From: Saccoglossus kowalevskii | Lineage: Eukaryota; Hemichordata; Enteropneusta; Harrimaniidae | DNA: 56,474 nt | Direction of reading: 5' to 3' | Assembly: GCF_000003605.2 (NCBI RefSeq) | Contig: NW_003119428.1 | Span: forward strand, 626,277-682,750 | Part shown: positions 35,151-50,100 of the stretch, piece after piece | Position numbering within the stretch: the stretch's first letter is position 1 | Layout: each line of letters starts with the position of its first letter | Made by a program: the position numbers and the translations under genes | Notes under the pieces: model-generated | Seen by the model: only the letters and a program-made list of their open reading frames with translations | Databases searched by the model: none | Told to the model about the DNA's origin: nothing

Positions 35151-35609
35151 GTATAGTAGAGATGCAACTGCCCGCGTTATGACTAGGCACATTGACACGA
35201 CACAGGGATTATTTTTCAAAACTATAAATATTATTGATTCAATCAAGCTAAAATGATGGAATCAATTCAGAATGACTGGAATTCATAACTCAAATAGTCT
35301 CTCAGCACTGTGTTGAAACCTAGTATGTGTAGTTTTTTTCTAAGTTGATCAAAAACATGCTTCTTTTCTTGAGTACTAAAATATATATGGTAAGTTGAAA
35401 TTTGTTAAAGACATTATTGATCAATACTTGATATTTCACGCAGAGGCTGTCCCTGAAGTGCATTCCCGTCCATCAAGGTATATAGACAAGTCTATAAATC
35501 CAAGTGTGTGTGTTTACCCCCCCTCCCAACAAGAGTTTAAAATGCACCTTTAGTTTGGAAGATAATGCAGGTGTGAAACCTGTAGTATACAAAACAAAAC
35601 AATGTAGTA

Positions 35610-35890
35610 AAGTGCTCAGGATGGGAAAATATTGCGAGTTAGAGGTGCTCAGGATAAGAAAATATTGTGAGTTAGAGGTGCTCAGGATGGGAATATTTTG
35701 TGAGCTAGGGAGCTCAAGAAGACAACATCTTGTGAGCTAGAGATGCTCTGGTCAGAACCAACTCGTGAGCTGGAGTGCTCAGGGTGGTAAAATCTAATGA
35801 GCTAGAGGTGCTCAGAATGACAACATCTAGCGATTTAGAGGTGCTCACAATGACAACATCTTGCGAGTTAAAGGTGCTCAGAATTGCACA
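35610..35890. repeat. ~36-bp minisatellite, about 8 copies
   Basis: Copies share AGAGGTGCTCAGGATG, then a GGGAAAATATTG or ACAACATCTTG block, then TGAGTTAGAGG or TGAGCTAGAG. Spacing is 33-40 bases. The array is moderately diverged along its whole length. Confidence 0.8.
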
Positions 35891-36647
35891 TGATAAACTA
35901 CACCAAACTCTTTCGCTGTAGACAACCTATCATGAAAGTAATTTACAGTAACTTTTCAGTTAGCAAAGGTTTCTAATATTACTTGGTCTGACAGTGCAAA
36001 TACAAATCTCTCACCCCGGAACACCAGCCAATGAATACAAACAGATACTGACATGTCATGAAAGCATGCTGGAAAACAAAAAGTTCTTCAAAAACTTCAC
36101 ACTATATTATTGCTGGTATATCTGTTGCCAAATCAAGAGTCATTCATATATATTTTTTTTAAATAGAAACAAAAAGTCAAAAATACCTTATACCTAAATG
36201 AAAACAATAACACAATGCAGAATAAAGTATGTACTATTCACTGTTGACAAAACTACAAATATTTATAAAATATATTTTAAAAGAAAACAAAACAAAATAA
36301 ATAAATACTTCATAGCCGTTTACAAATTAGTTGCCCATTTTCTTTACTTTTTTGGAAGGTTTCTTAGCTTTGTCAGAAGATTGTTATAAAAGTATATTGA
36401 CATACAAGAAACAACTTATTCCATCTAAAAACCTCTATAGGCAATAAATCATGCCTTTTGTTTTTATAGCTAGAGGGCAGTAGTTAACACGGATGGGAAG
36501 TTTTCATGGCCAGACTGGATACGCACAACTATTTTGCGAGCGACTGTTGTGTAGACATGGCAGTAGAGAATAGCAGTTGCTGTACTCGATCTTGTAGACA
36601 TGACTTGACCTAAGTTTTCCATAGCATCTATAATTGTTAGTTACAGA

Positions 36648-39600
36648 CTACGTACTACAACATCCACTTTTCTGTTTTTGACTGTCAACATAATCAGAGA
36701 CGTTGAATCGGGGTTCTCCTTGTCGTCGTACTTTTCTCATTCTTAAATCCCTGTCGTGAAAAAACAAAAAAAAAGATGCATGAACTTTTAATTGTTTCAA
36801 GTAATTCCACATCATCACTAATATGGCCGCCATCATCCAGTTGGTAAAAGTTGAAATGAACGTCCAGGTTATTAATTTGGTGAAGAATGTGTTGAAAAAT
36901 GATATGATATGAGGAAATACTTGGACATCATGAAATGTGAATTCAAGAATCATACAGGGGACTGTAGATGGACACAGAAAATCCATGCAAATTTCCAAAG
37001 AGTCATGCCAGGCATGAAGAGAAGTCTTGAAAACTCCCTTTGTAACTTTAAGCAGGTTCATAAAAAGTTCAGTGTAATTTGGTTTCCATGAAGACAGGAA
37101 AGCCACTTATTCTTAGCCCTGTAACACACAAGTTAATGATCCTTAAATATTGTAATTTATTTCATTTTTGCGGCTAGAGTAATGCACTGAATGAAGTCCA
37201 TTAGCAAATGCCAAAATAGAAGTCACATTTATTTGAACCAAAGACACTAAAGAACAAAGGGACTGGCAACTATGGCAAACATCAAAGAGAATAAAAATGG
37301 TGACTTCTTTTCGTGCATCACTTTTTGTTGAGTTTCCAACAGCCATATCACACCCTCCCCAGTAGCTTATGTAACCTGTTTCTTTAAAAACATGCTGTAT
37401 CAAATAATTTAGATAAAACAGTTCATAAACTGTGGTGTAGACTGGTTTTCATTTGAAAATAACGTATTATCATTTACTTTTATTTCATTAAAAAGAAAAT
37501 ACACATATATGTAAATGTTAAAATCTAGACCCATTTGTAGAACTGATTCTAGACTTTTAGTTGCATTTAATGGCCATATACTGAACATACTGCCATGGTT
37601 ACAACCGTGCCAAAGTAAATGTGAAATGAAAGTTGGTTTAGACGCTACAAATGAAATGTATTACTGGCATGTAGTGTAAATAGTTTTTGCTGCTAGAAAG
37701 CATTTAAGGGAACAAAACTTTATGAAAGTGAAATGCATCTACTGTATAAAAATATACTATAATAAGAATGATATAGCAAGAAAACAATAATATATTATTA
37801 ACTAATATTTGGGAAAGCGCTTTCTACCTTTCCACTATTGCTTGATATCTGCCAAGACATGGCCAGCAGCAAAGAAGGAAGAACAGTGCCAAGGTCATAG
37901 GTCACATAAGGCGTATAAGAGAGAGCCAGGACCATAACAGAATGAAAACACGAGGTAGATCAATGAAAGTGAAGCATATTGTCCCAGTGGCGAATATTTC
38001 TTGTATATTCGAGTCAGCCCCTAGTAGTATTACCACCCAAGATATACTGATGCAAAATGATCAATTATTTTAAAGTATGTTTAAATGTAAAATACTTAAT
38101 TTTCACTTGGAATTTATTTTGCTGAAAGGACAGATCTGTGAAAATAAAATCCAGTGAAAACACTTTTTTTTATCAAGAATACTTCACATTCAACTAATCA
38201 AAAAAAAGTAAAAATAAACAGCCAAATTGTCTTTCTAGCAAAAATTAATTCCAGCTTAAATAAAGTATTTTACAGTAAGAGCAAAATAGTGATAGAGTGT
38301 AACAAATGAAAAAGTTTGTAAAACTAGAACAAAAAAACAAAACAGATTTATTTATGGTCAGTTTAAAAGTGACAAGAAACAACCATTGACTAAGAGTATA
38401 ACAATTATGCACTGGCATAATACATAGATACCCATGATATATACTATGTAATAGAAAATGCTAGGTTGCTAGGTATATAACAATGAAAAGAGTTAAAATC
38501 TCCCATGGCACCTTTTATCATAATCAACAAATGCAGGAGTGTTGAGAATTAAACAGCGCCCTCAGTGTCACTTACTTAGCAACAGCCATGAATGCCAACT
38601 CTACATTCATTCCTGTTTTTGCACTTGTTTCCATGAACGCTACGCCGTGATCCTGTCAAGAGACAAATAGTACATGATAAAGAAATTTGACATGACATCC
38701 TGAAATCCATGTATAATATTTAGGTTTAAACTATTCTGGTGAAGACAAAAGGAATGTGCAAACAAAGTAGAAGAGCCAGAATTCATATGGAGCATCTTAG
38801 AACAAACAAGCAAGTTTTTTTTTTTTTTTTTTTTTACAATTGTGCTGTGATACATAGTTATTTGATTGGTTGTAGTATTTATGGTTGAAACTTTTCAATA
38901 TTTGGTATCTACTGTTACTTGTAATGTTACAGTTACAGTAATTTTTCATAAGGTAGTTCAAATCAAATTCAAATTTTGTATTACTCAGCATGTTAATGCA
39001 CATATACGCAATGCACTATTGGAGAGAACTTCTCATAATAGAAAACTCTTAACACAATGAAAATGAATTAAAATAATTAAATGTTTTAGTAATGTTTAGT
39101 AGTTGTATCAATAATAAATGACTTTTTTTTTTTTATCTCAAATCAAGCAAAATTTTGAGATATTTTAAAAATAATTTCACCATAGAAACCAGTGCAAAAA
39201 TGCATATTTTGACCAGTTTTCAGAATGTTTCTTGAAAAATTCTTTGATTTATAATTTTTCGTACCTTGGCAGCATGAATAATATTGAAAAAATAAAGAAG
39301 ATGACATATAATTTTCAATTTGTTCCAAACTTCTTTAAATAGAAAATCTAATCATGCTATAGTAAGATTCAAGTTACTGCATCTAGCTCCTACTGAATCA
39401 TTCTTTGAAAAACGTCACTAGAGGGCGCTCTGCTCTTACCCGTGATAATTTTTCACCTTCCTCCCTTTTCACGACTCTCTCTGATGACATATCTGCTTTA
39501 TTGCCGAGTAGCATAATCACCACATTCTGATTAGCATACTCGTTGATTTCAGATAACCATGCCTGCAATAAAGAATACCAATTAGTTCACCTTAATGTGT

Positions 39601-42600
39601 TTAGAAGCTTTTTAACAATAAGTCCAGTGTCCTAATGACTCAGTGATCAGGGGGGAGAATAGTTTAATTTTCATCCATGTTTACGATAATTACTACTTCT
39701 TTTTTATGTTTAGCGATTTGAAAGCAAATATGTGCTTTTGTCTCTTTCCACAAAATAAATATACACACAAATTTTTCCATATTTTATCAAGCCCATGAAA
39801 AATTACAGGAATGGCAGAAAATTATAAATTTTGTATTCATCAAATGTTTTATAAATGTATCATTTCATTTAGGCATGAATGTTTTTATGGAAATTTATAA
39901 AATATTTATAAAAACATTTATAAAATATTAAATATTTTTGAAAGTAATAACAAAATTAATAATCAGTTGTCTGCTACAATAGTGGGCTACGAAACCACAG
40001 CTAATTCAAATATGAAGCAATTAATTAGCTAGAGAAGCCCTTTGGTAACACTCATTACCCACAAGTTTTTTCAAAACTTTTGATCAACCCCATGAAAGAT
40101 TACATCCATTTTGTAATTAATAAAATTTATATGGTTGCATCGTAATTCTTATTTAATACCTATTACTGTAAAATACTTTATTTCGCTTGGAATTAATTTT
40201 CGTTATTTTCACTGAAGGAGTGATTTTTTCCCTATATTTTACATTCCACTCACCAAAAATCAGTGAAAATAAATTCCATACAAAACACCCAAAAAGTCTT
40301 TTCAGCGAAAATTAATTCCATCTAAAAAAAAGTATTTTACAGTATTACCTAACCTAAAACAAAACAAAAAAGTTTTAACCATGTCGGTTTACAGACTCGG
40401 TCTTAAAAACTAATAAGACAAACATAGCCATAGTGCTTGGAGGCATCGTATCCTTATTAAAAAGATTCATGGGGCTTGCAGACTGGAAAAATTATATAAT
40501 GGCTACCCTGCAGGTAAAGCATTCAGCAATGATTATATCCTTGCTCATGTTACATGCTAAGTTTTACTTGTACTGAAGAATTGATATTCCCGTACATGTC
40601 TCATGATTCGATCAGAATTCTTCACTTGTGAATAATTATAAATACAAAGCTAAAAGAAACAATTCTGTTTCTGGTCGTAAGAAGTTCAGTTGCGGTTAAA
40701 CAAATCGTTTTTTGTTGTGGTCGAATTGATTGCTAGAATACAAAATGTGATTCAATGTACCGTTTGCAGCCTTACATAAACTATGTAAATAATCGATTCA
40801 ATTAATAATAGGGTTCAGTGTACAATAAATTATATCTGTCACGACTTTAGTTAGACATTAATCAAACGCGATTATAAAGTATTTATTAAAAAATTTATTT
40901 TCGGCCTAAAATACCACTTCACAGAAAATGAAAGAAATAAAAATTATAAATTTTTCATTCGTCAAATGTTTCACCAAAGTGAATAATTTGTTTTATAAAT
41001 ATATCAAGATATACAATTGTTTTTATTTAGGCATGAATGTTTTTCATGGAAATTTATAAAATATTAATTTTAGAGGATGATTGTGCTACAGTCAAATCAA
41101 AACGAACGTTTTCGTGAGTAATGCTCATTACCCACGAGTCTGTGCGTCTTTCCCTTAATCATGACTGATTTACGGAAACCCAGATATCATCAAATTTATT
41201 AGAAATGCTTCAAATTAATCATTCGTAGATATATATTTTCAATATTGAAAGTAGTATATCACTACAGTTTGGCACAAAAGGTTTAAAATGAAAAACATAT
41301 TTATTTTCAGATAGAGAAAACTCAGTAGCCAAAGGCCATACTGACCGATAGGGAATTCTTTACAGCTGGTCTTCTTTCTTCTGGGGCATTGCGAGTGTTT
41401 TCAAATATCATTTGAAATTTAAGAAACGTTTATAAATATTTCATGTTAACAAAAAAAAAAAAAGTTCATGATTTATGAAAAGTGTAGCACAGATACATCT
41501 TTGGTACATTTTTTAGAAGTTTTGTGTTTCCACAATAGTAGAATTAAATACAGGAAATGATGTGATGTGATCACCAAGTTCTTTATTAAATACAGGATAC
41601 AGAGAACGTATGTACAACCGGGTGATTGTCTTTAAAGACAATCTTAAAAATATTTCTATTTCCACTTGTTGGTACAATAAAAGACAAGTCACGTAATGCA
41701 TGTGCTTATCCAATAAGCCAGATGCTATGTCATTCAACCTTACAGTGCGTGAAGTCAATCAAGCGAATTCAAGTGTTCCTATCGATCTTAATTAGCTCAT
41801 AATATTTCAGACATTTTGATGGGCTTTTTAAGACCTATTTTTTGCGAATTTAATTAATCAATAAACTCACTCACAACAATAAGAAAACAGTAATTCATAC
41901 TCAATTTACAATTAAAACTTCTCCAGGCACCCTAGTATACTCAACTATTTTAATTTGCCTCTAACGAAAGTGAAGTTAAATACTACAGGCTGATTGGTCT
42001 GACTTTTGGGTGTTAGGTTTAGGTAGCCAATCAGGTACAATCTGGTAAGCAGCCTTGCAGTGACTAGTAATTTTAGTAAGAGTCATTTTCAATATTCCAT
42101 TGCTTCTAGTATATTAATTACTGATATTTTTCCAATACACAGACCTTGATACACGTACATTACAAGCACTATTGCTAAAAGAACAAATCTGAGTTACAGC
42201 CACCAATGGATGCATACCAAAATATGGAATAAAGTAATAAAAATTCAACAGCACAGTCCACATGAATTTATTTCTGATGGTTTGTTGAGTATTATTTAAG
42301 TTTAATTCTTCCATTATCTTTCATGGATGTCTGAGGACTATATTTGGCAAAATATTGCTTTAAAAAATTCTTCATTTGGAATATAAAATCAAATAAGTTT
42401 GGACAATATTGGATTTCAACAGAAATTGTCAGATGACACTAAGCAATAAACCTGACAACAAGGTGTTTCCTGATTGGTTAGGCAATTCAGAAGGATATTC
42501 AATCAGAGGTAACCTTGTATGTTACTTTGACCAGCCTGACTGTGCAGTGTCACCATCTATGATTGGTTAGTGTAGGTCAATAAGAGAACATTGCAAGTCA

Positions 42601-45600
42601 GTTTAAGCATACACTTGAAAGGGTGACTATTTTGGGAAAATGATCGATCACACTTGAGTCTACGACGTCAGTACCTTTTTGCAACATGTATATACAGTAC
42701 ACCAAGCACTTGTCGACAAGTCTGCTATGAACCATGTCAATTCAACTATCGTAAGTGTATATGGTTTGACACACATATATCATATTCTTCAAATACTACA
42801 TAATGAGTGCTTATACTTCCACGTAGAGAACGAAAATAGCACAACATTCAATCTAGGAGAAATATGCGCCGACAGTTGAAGATTTACAATTTAGGCAAAC
42901 CTTGTCTGTTGAGAATCTGAATAATAAATAATAATTAAGAACTCTAGGTGTGTAATTTATAAGAGACAGTAAGAATGACGATGACCACTTTCTCCTCATG
43001 CATTTTCCATTTTTTTTAAGACTACAAGCAATGTATGAAAATGGCCCTAACTGATCTGCACATGTATGACAACATGTGTATTGGATTTTTTCCAATTACT
43101 ATGGGTCAAATTGGTTGTTGAGAAAAAACATCCAAAAAAATAATAAGGCAAGAAGTTCTTGTTATTGGCCATTAATTTATTAAATATTTTAACCATATTC
43201 CTTTTCAAGCCTCCTTGACAAAAATCACTGTCATTGTGTTGGCATGTTGTACACATTCAGTGATATACAAGTGACTTCTGACATGTACTCTCTCTTATAT
43301 ATATTAATACTCTCATGACAGGTACGAGTATACAACTCAGGTGGTGCTTGATACATCACAGTCAGTTTGTTTACCTTGGCATTTATGTGTATTAAATCTC
43401 CTTAATAATTCACAGAATATTCGGAAACATGATTTAAGCCACAGTGGATGGGCAAACACACAGAGTAAATAAGTCATATACAAACCAAACAAACTAACAT
43501 ATTACAAGATGGATCTACGAGAAATTAATTACTGGTAATTCAAAGACATACAAGTATCTTGTTTTACATACAATTGCCTGAACCATATTTTTTTCTGTTG
43601 ATATTAGTTTATGTTGAAAACGAATTTGTTTGCATATTTTTTTTTAATTTATTACGTTCAAATCACAGAATTCCAACATAAAAGCTGAAACATGAAAGTC
43701 CTTAGGGCATAATGGTGATATCTGAATTGGAAAATAATTTAATGTCAATTCATATAAATATTATAAATGTAATTGCTAGTAGAAACACAACTCTGACAGA
43801 AATTGAAATTGTTTGTATACTGAATTATAGGAAGTATGTTGACATACTTCTATCTATGAAGGTGCAGGTACTACCAATAGACATGGTAAATATGGTATCT
43901 ATTTTTTTAATGAAATTATCTGAGAAAAGGACACACTAACATAACAAAACACTGTAAAATACTTTTAGCTTATAGTTGGAATTAATTTTTGCTGAAAAGA
44001 CTTTTGGGTTGTTTTATACGGAATTTATTTTCACTGATTTTTGATGAGTTGAATGTGAAATATAGAAAAAAAGGTAAATTCACTGGATTTTATTTTCACT
44101 GAATCATCCTTTAAACGAAAGAAGTGAAATGAAGTAGATTACAGCAACCACCTCTTGGCCATTTTGAATCAAATAGCGAGCATCAGTAACCCACCATGTA
44201 CAATTGTTTCTGTTATGTTTAAATTAAATTTGCTCAGGTATAACCAAGAAATGGTGTTTTTTAAAACAAAAATTGTCCTTTAAATTAATCGTTCTTTGAT
44301 CGTGTACCAAATTTGAACAAAAATTTGTCAAAAAAATCAATCAGTGAATGATGGAGCACAATCTATTAGGCATAAGTTGCCGTGGAAACGTATTGACTTT
44401 TTTTTTACATGTTGGCAGTTCAGGAGAAAACTGTCACATTCACAAGAACACTAGAGTTACAGTCGACCGGATGTCTGCAGGTGATGACAAGCCACGCTAT
44501 ACGCCTTCGTATTCTTCCCCACCGTAAACATACAATGTACCTTGCGTTATATTTTCATAATTATAAAAAATAGATTGCACATATTCTGAAAGCTGTCAAT
44601 ATTCTCCTTGGGGCTTTCATTGAGAATTTATAATTCATGTAACTATCTTTGAGGCATCTCCCCAGTTGCGCATGACTGCACGTTTAATATTTGGAAATTA
44701 GTATGAAAATAATATGAGGTTTATTGCGGGGGAATATATCACAAAGAAAGCGTGGAAACCCGTTCCATCAGGATTACATATTGTATAAACCTGCCTGTGC
44801 ATACATTGCAGTATTACTGTGATAACATTATATGTGTTATACAGTTCACAACCTGCAGATCATAATGTGTGAAATGGAACTCCTCATATAGGAGTTTCAC
44901 ATCCTTATAAGGGTACAGCCCCGTATAATATCGACATTGCCTCGGGTTACAGCAGCAGCTTATTTATCTTGACATTAAATGTGTCTATAATTATAAAGGC
45001 AGGTAAGAATACGATCCAACGTGATGTCTGTATTATTACAAAATGTCACGAGTAACGTGGAGCACATCCGGATTTATGGCATAAAAATAAGTAATCATTG
45101 AAGGGCAGTGGTTGTCGCACTGTGCCGTTTGATAGCGACATACACAACACATTTACGGTACACAAAATTCGAACATACGCTGCACGACGGCGACCACCCT
45201 TTAAAATTCCACTCGTAATTACATAAAGTCGAACCAGATGGTTGCATGTTTAATAGAAATCCTTATAACCCAACACAATACTGCAATAACACTGTGCTTT
45301 TTGTGTTTATAACATGACGGACATCAACAAACGATACAGTTCCCATGAAAAAACTTTAAATATGAAATTTAGATGCACATACTGGAAATAAAAAGAGTTC
45401 AACAATACAAGCCAATGAGGTCATGATATACAGCTGTTGGTTATGACTGCATACATTTTTGTAAATACAGTGTTATTTTATGAGTTGCAGCATCTGTAGA
45501 CGATCTTTTTTCGGAGCCAAAAAATAATAATTTTCGCAATTTGATGATTTTACACGCGTATGTCACTCGTGAAAACACAATTTTCCCGAAGGTCACTGTC

Positions 45601-47143
45601 ATTCCATTCAGTATGACCTCAAAGAAATATTCACTGTTACAAAATTGAAAGATGAATAATTTTGAACGACCTGCAAAATTCATCACAAATTCACAAAATA
45701 GTCCAGTTTATAGTCTGCATTTGCTTCAGAAGATTTGAACAAAAATAGCCAAATTTTTGAGTAAAAACTGAAAATTGACTCAAACTTTGTCTGTTGGCTC
45801 CAAAATTAGAGTTCATTTCTAGAAATATTGAAGAATTGGAGAAAAAAAAGTGTAGAAAAAATTGGGGGAGAAAGTCTGGTGGTGAAAAAACTAATTAACA
45901 AATAATTCTGTATTTGGTGAGAAAAGGTGATGCTGGAATAGATGGATAGATTAAAAGATAGGTCAAAACAGACAATTATATACATATCACAGTATGTTAC
46001 ATGTATAATGAACCCCAGATCATTTTAAANNNNNNNNNNNNNNNNNNNNNNNNNNNNNNNNNNNNNNNNNNNNNNNNNNNNNNNNNNNNNNNNNNNNNNN
46101 NNNNNNNNNNNNNNNNNNNNNNNNNNNNNNNNNNNNNNNNNNNNNNNNNNNNNNNNNNNNNNNNNNNNNNNNNNNNNNNNNNNNNNNNNNNTATACGACA
46201 CTGACAACTCAGGGGTGTATACTATGACCCAATTGCATTCAGGCGCACAGTTTTCACATAAATGGATAATTTCATACTTTTACAGATTTACAGCTCTGGG
46301 AACATTAGGAATTCATTAGATACAGCTTTCAAGTGAAGATTATTTTTATATGTTACATTTTTATATGTCAACAAAATATCATATAAATGAGTGACAGATG
46401 GCATTTATATTGTCATTATCATGACTAAAACATGGATACATCAATGCAATAAATGACACATGTTGTCACGGTAATAGTGTACACTAAACACGATGCATAC
46501 TGCTAGGACCCTGGGCATCAAGGCTCCCGATTTTAATACATGTATATAGCATGATCAAAATGATATGCACGCAACTTGACAATCAACGATATTATTTAAT
46601 TAGGAATGTAATTAAAAAGCCCTTAATAACGACATGCAAATTGTCAAACTAATCATGTTCACTTTGGCGTAGTACGAATAATATGAAGCTACCACGAGAA
46701 TATACTATAAAGTATATACAAGTCGGTTGTGCTATGCAGTAAAATTGCAGATCATGTAGATGTGCTGTCTGAGTGCATATACTGTATTCTCATCGTGAGC
46801 TTATTATTATTATTTAATAATTTCTTTCTGCTTTGAGTCATACTTTGTAATGAGATATATCATCCTGAATTGGCAGTGGAAATGCACACAACTCTTTTGT
46901 GCGTTCAGTGATATGTTCTATAACGATCACTTAGAGTCTTTCTGGCCTGATAAAATTTCCAGTTTGGGGGTTTATCTTCACCCACACCCGGACCACGGTG
47001 TGTGGATAGCAAGCTGTCGTACATTGTAAGCTACACTCTTGCTGCAAACAAGGGACATTGTTCGAAAACTAACGTTTACTGCAAAAGCAAAAAAGTTTTA
47101 TTTTCCAAGATAAGTGATATTAAAATCGTCCAGTCTCTCTCTC

Positions 47144-47187
<44 letters not shown>

Positions 47188-50100
47188 ATCCTAATTACTT
47201 TAGCAGTAATTCTGAAAAGAGGCGAATTTTGTAAATTAGCGCACATCAAAACGTAAAATTCATAAAGCCGAAACAAGCATCAAAATTTTGAATATTCATA
47301 GATATTAATAATTCTATGATCTCAATAGAAATTTCAATATCTTCTCAGAATGTCAGAAATTTTTAGTGCAATTAAAAAATGTTCTTATATACATAATAAG
47401 TAAAAATTTTCTTTGGGAAAAGTGGAAGGATGTACGCTTAAACATCACAAACAATCAGTAATTCTGAACCTCCGCGACATGAAATGAATGTAACTAAAAT
47501 GTGTCAACTCATACAATGCCTTATTTACACAACCTCATAGTGAACTTAATTACACAACTTTTATATCGTGTGACGTTGAGTGACCTTAAAAAGTACTTGT
47601 ATTGTCACTATTAACGCATCATTGGGTTAATTCAGAATCACTGCGTGCGTGCGCATAATTCACAGTATAAACCGGTAGTAGTAACCAACCGCACTATGTA
47701 CCAGAAAGTTTAAACCCCAACATATATTCTGATTAAGAGATATAACTGAGATGGTGATCATAAATTGACCAATCAGCTTCTAGCCCCTCTATATATGTAC
47801 ATTTGTATACAACCAGGGATCCAGATAATTTGCATTATTCACTTTTAGGAAATCAAATTCCCGGCCTTCTTTAATTTACAATTATATTGTCATACTGATC
47901 ATAGGCATTTACAATGATTGTTGCGCCTTGATTGCTTTGGAAATATAGTCAAAACTGAAGAACAAAAAAAAAAAAAGAAGAGGAAATCTCAGGCTTCCTG
48001 TACATGTACAGTATTTGCATCTAAATTTTGTATTTTAAGTTTTCCCATGGGATCTGTATGGTTTTTGTTGATGCCTGACAAAGCCGGTTTGAATACCGTG
48101 ACAGTATTGACAAGAATTTGAATATCTACCTACCCACCGGGATATTTATTTCTGCCCGAGGTGCTTCACGGTGGCCCTGACACCACTGTCGTCTAATGCT
48201 AACATTTATTTTATAGATTATGGGCTAATAGTTTTACACAGAATCAATATACGGTACTGTAAAATACTTTATTTTAGATGGAATTAATTTTCGCTGAAAG
48301 GACTTTTTGGGTGTTTTGTATGGAATTTATTTTCACTGATTTTTGGTGAGTGGAATGTAAAATATAGGAAAAATAGTAAATTCGCTGGATTTTATTTTCC
48401 CTGAATCATTCCTTCAGCGAAAATAGAGAAAATTAATTCCAAGCAAAAATAAAGTATTATATAGTAAATGATGAGCATCTATTCAATACATGTCATAAAC
48501 AGTCCAACGCAGAATTCCTCTATTATTATTGTTATTATTAAGACAGACACTGGACAGAACATTACTTGTCATTCACATCATACTTCATCATAATAGAAAT
48601 AAACATAGTGAAACTATTCCAACCTTTCCCTTGATGTGCAACATATGTAGTATAATTAAGTTACGTATAGAAATTATCTGTTAAAAAAATGTTTGTTTTT
48701 TTTATTTTTGGATTCAGCATAGCTAATAAATGCAATTTCTGACTTGCGTTTACTTTTATTAAAGATGTTTTTATGGTCAAAATAAGTAATATTTTAATGA
48801 TTCAGTATACAACATGAGACATTTTTTTGTCTAGATGCATTTGTAATAGAGGAAATACATAGAGTGGGTAGTTGTTATATTTTTTCACAGCATTATAGCA
48901 GATCTACCCAAGAAGAGGGTGGTACTTATCTAAGGGGAGAGTAGGAAACCAAACGGTTGGTGCACCGTGATCATTACCGCGGTGGTGGTGGGTGCTCGCC
49001 AGTCGACGGCATTTTATGCAAATTTATGCATAGATTCCATGACGCCGGCTGACCGTTGACATTATTTTATTTGCCTGAGCCTTGGAATAAAATCAAAAAA
49101 CGATTCAGAAAGACGTAGAGATCAACATAATATAAAATATGATCGCATTATTTTGTGAATATATATCATGCATGGTCTCAGAAAATGTTTAGAAAGATAA
49201 ATGTTTCGTGTAGACTAAATATAATTACGCATAAGTATAAATTCAAAGTGTTTTAATACATTGGTGAGAGGTCGCATTTACGTGAACAAGAACATGCACT
49301 AAGAAGAAAAAGCAAGCCAAAGTCGAAACGGGGTGTATCATGGACTTGGTACAACATGCGCTGCGACAATTGAGTGATCGTTGACATCATTTTGGGGCAC
49401 AATTGAACTTCAAGTACGTTGCGAAACTTGCTACGCGGCGATGCTGACATCAAGTGTGTGTTGACCGAAATTTGACCCCAAGTCACGCACTGAACTGGCG
49501 CGTTACCTTAGCAACCCTTTTCTTTCTTGGTCCGCGCGTTGATCTCGTAAAATTGTTATTATATCCGGCGGTACTGTAATAACACAACTTGTATCCAACT
49601 CTGTATTGGCTTTGAATATTTCAACATCATTTACTTAGTGTGCTGCCTTCCTAATAATGCAAATATGTTTACAGTATTGCACAGGCTCTAAATATTTCAA
49701 CTTTGCAATGTATTGCTTTTATTATAATTACGCAAACTAAGTTATTTTTATTATTGTTGGGAGACTAACCCCGGCTATTGGGTCTGTGAATATTTCAATA
49801 TTACCGACTTGATAATGTGTTGCATTCGTAATTATTACGCAAATATAAACATGGGCGCATTTAAATCATTGAAAAAGGTCCCGGAGTCAGGTGTCTAACG
49901 AAAGTCGAGAAAATATTTTAAATACTTGTGACTCATCGGTGAATTATTTTATTCGAAATAAAGTGAATATGTAATATTAACCATACATAACATACAATAT
50001 CATGCGTAATGTTAAATTACTCGCAGCGCACTTCGATCGCATTATTCGCGTACATTTCGACTAAACTCTAATAACCATGTGTTTGAATTACGTGCGGCAA

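Noticed and set aside
46001-46207. ORFs spanning the 162-N gap
   Set aside because: Almost all residues are unknown; they are artefacts of translating N.
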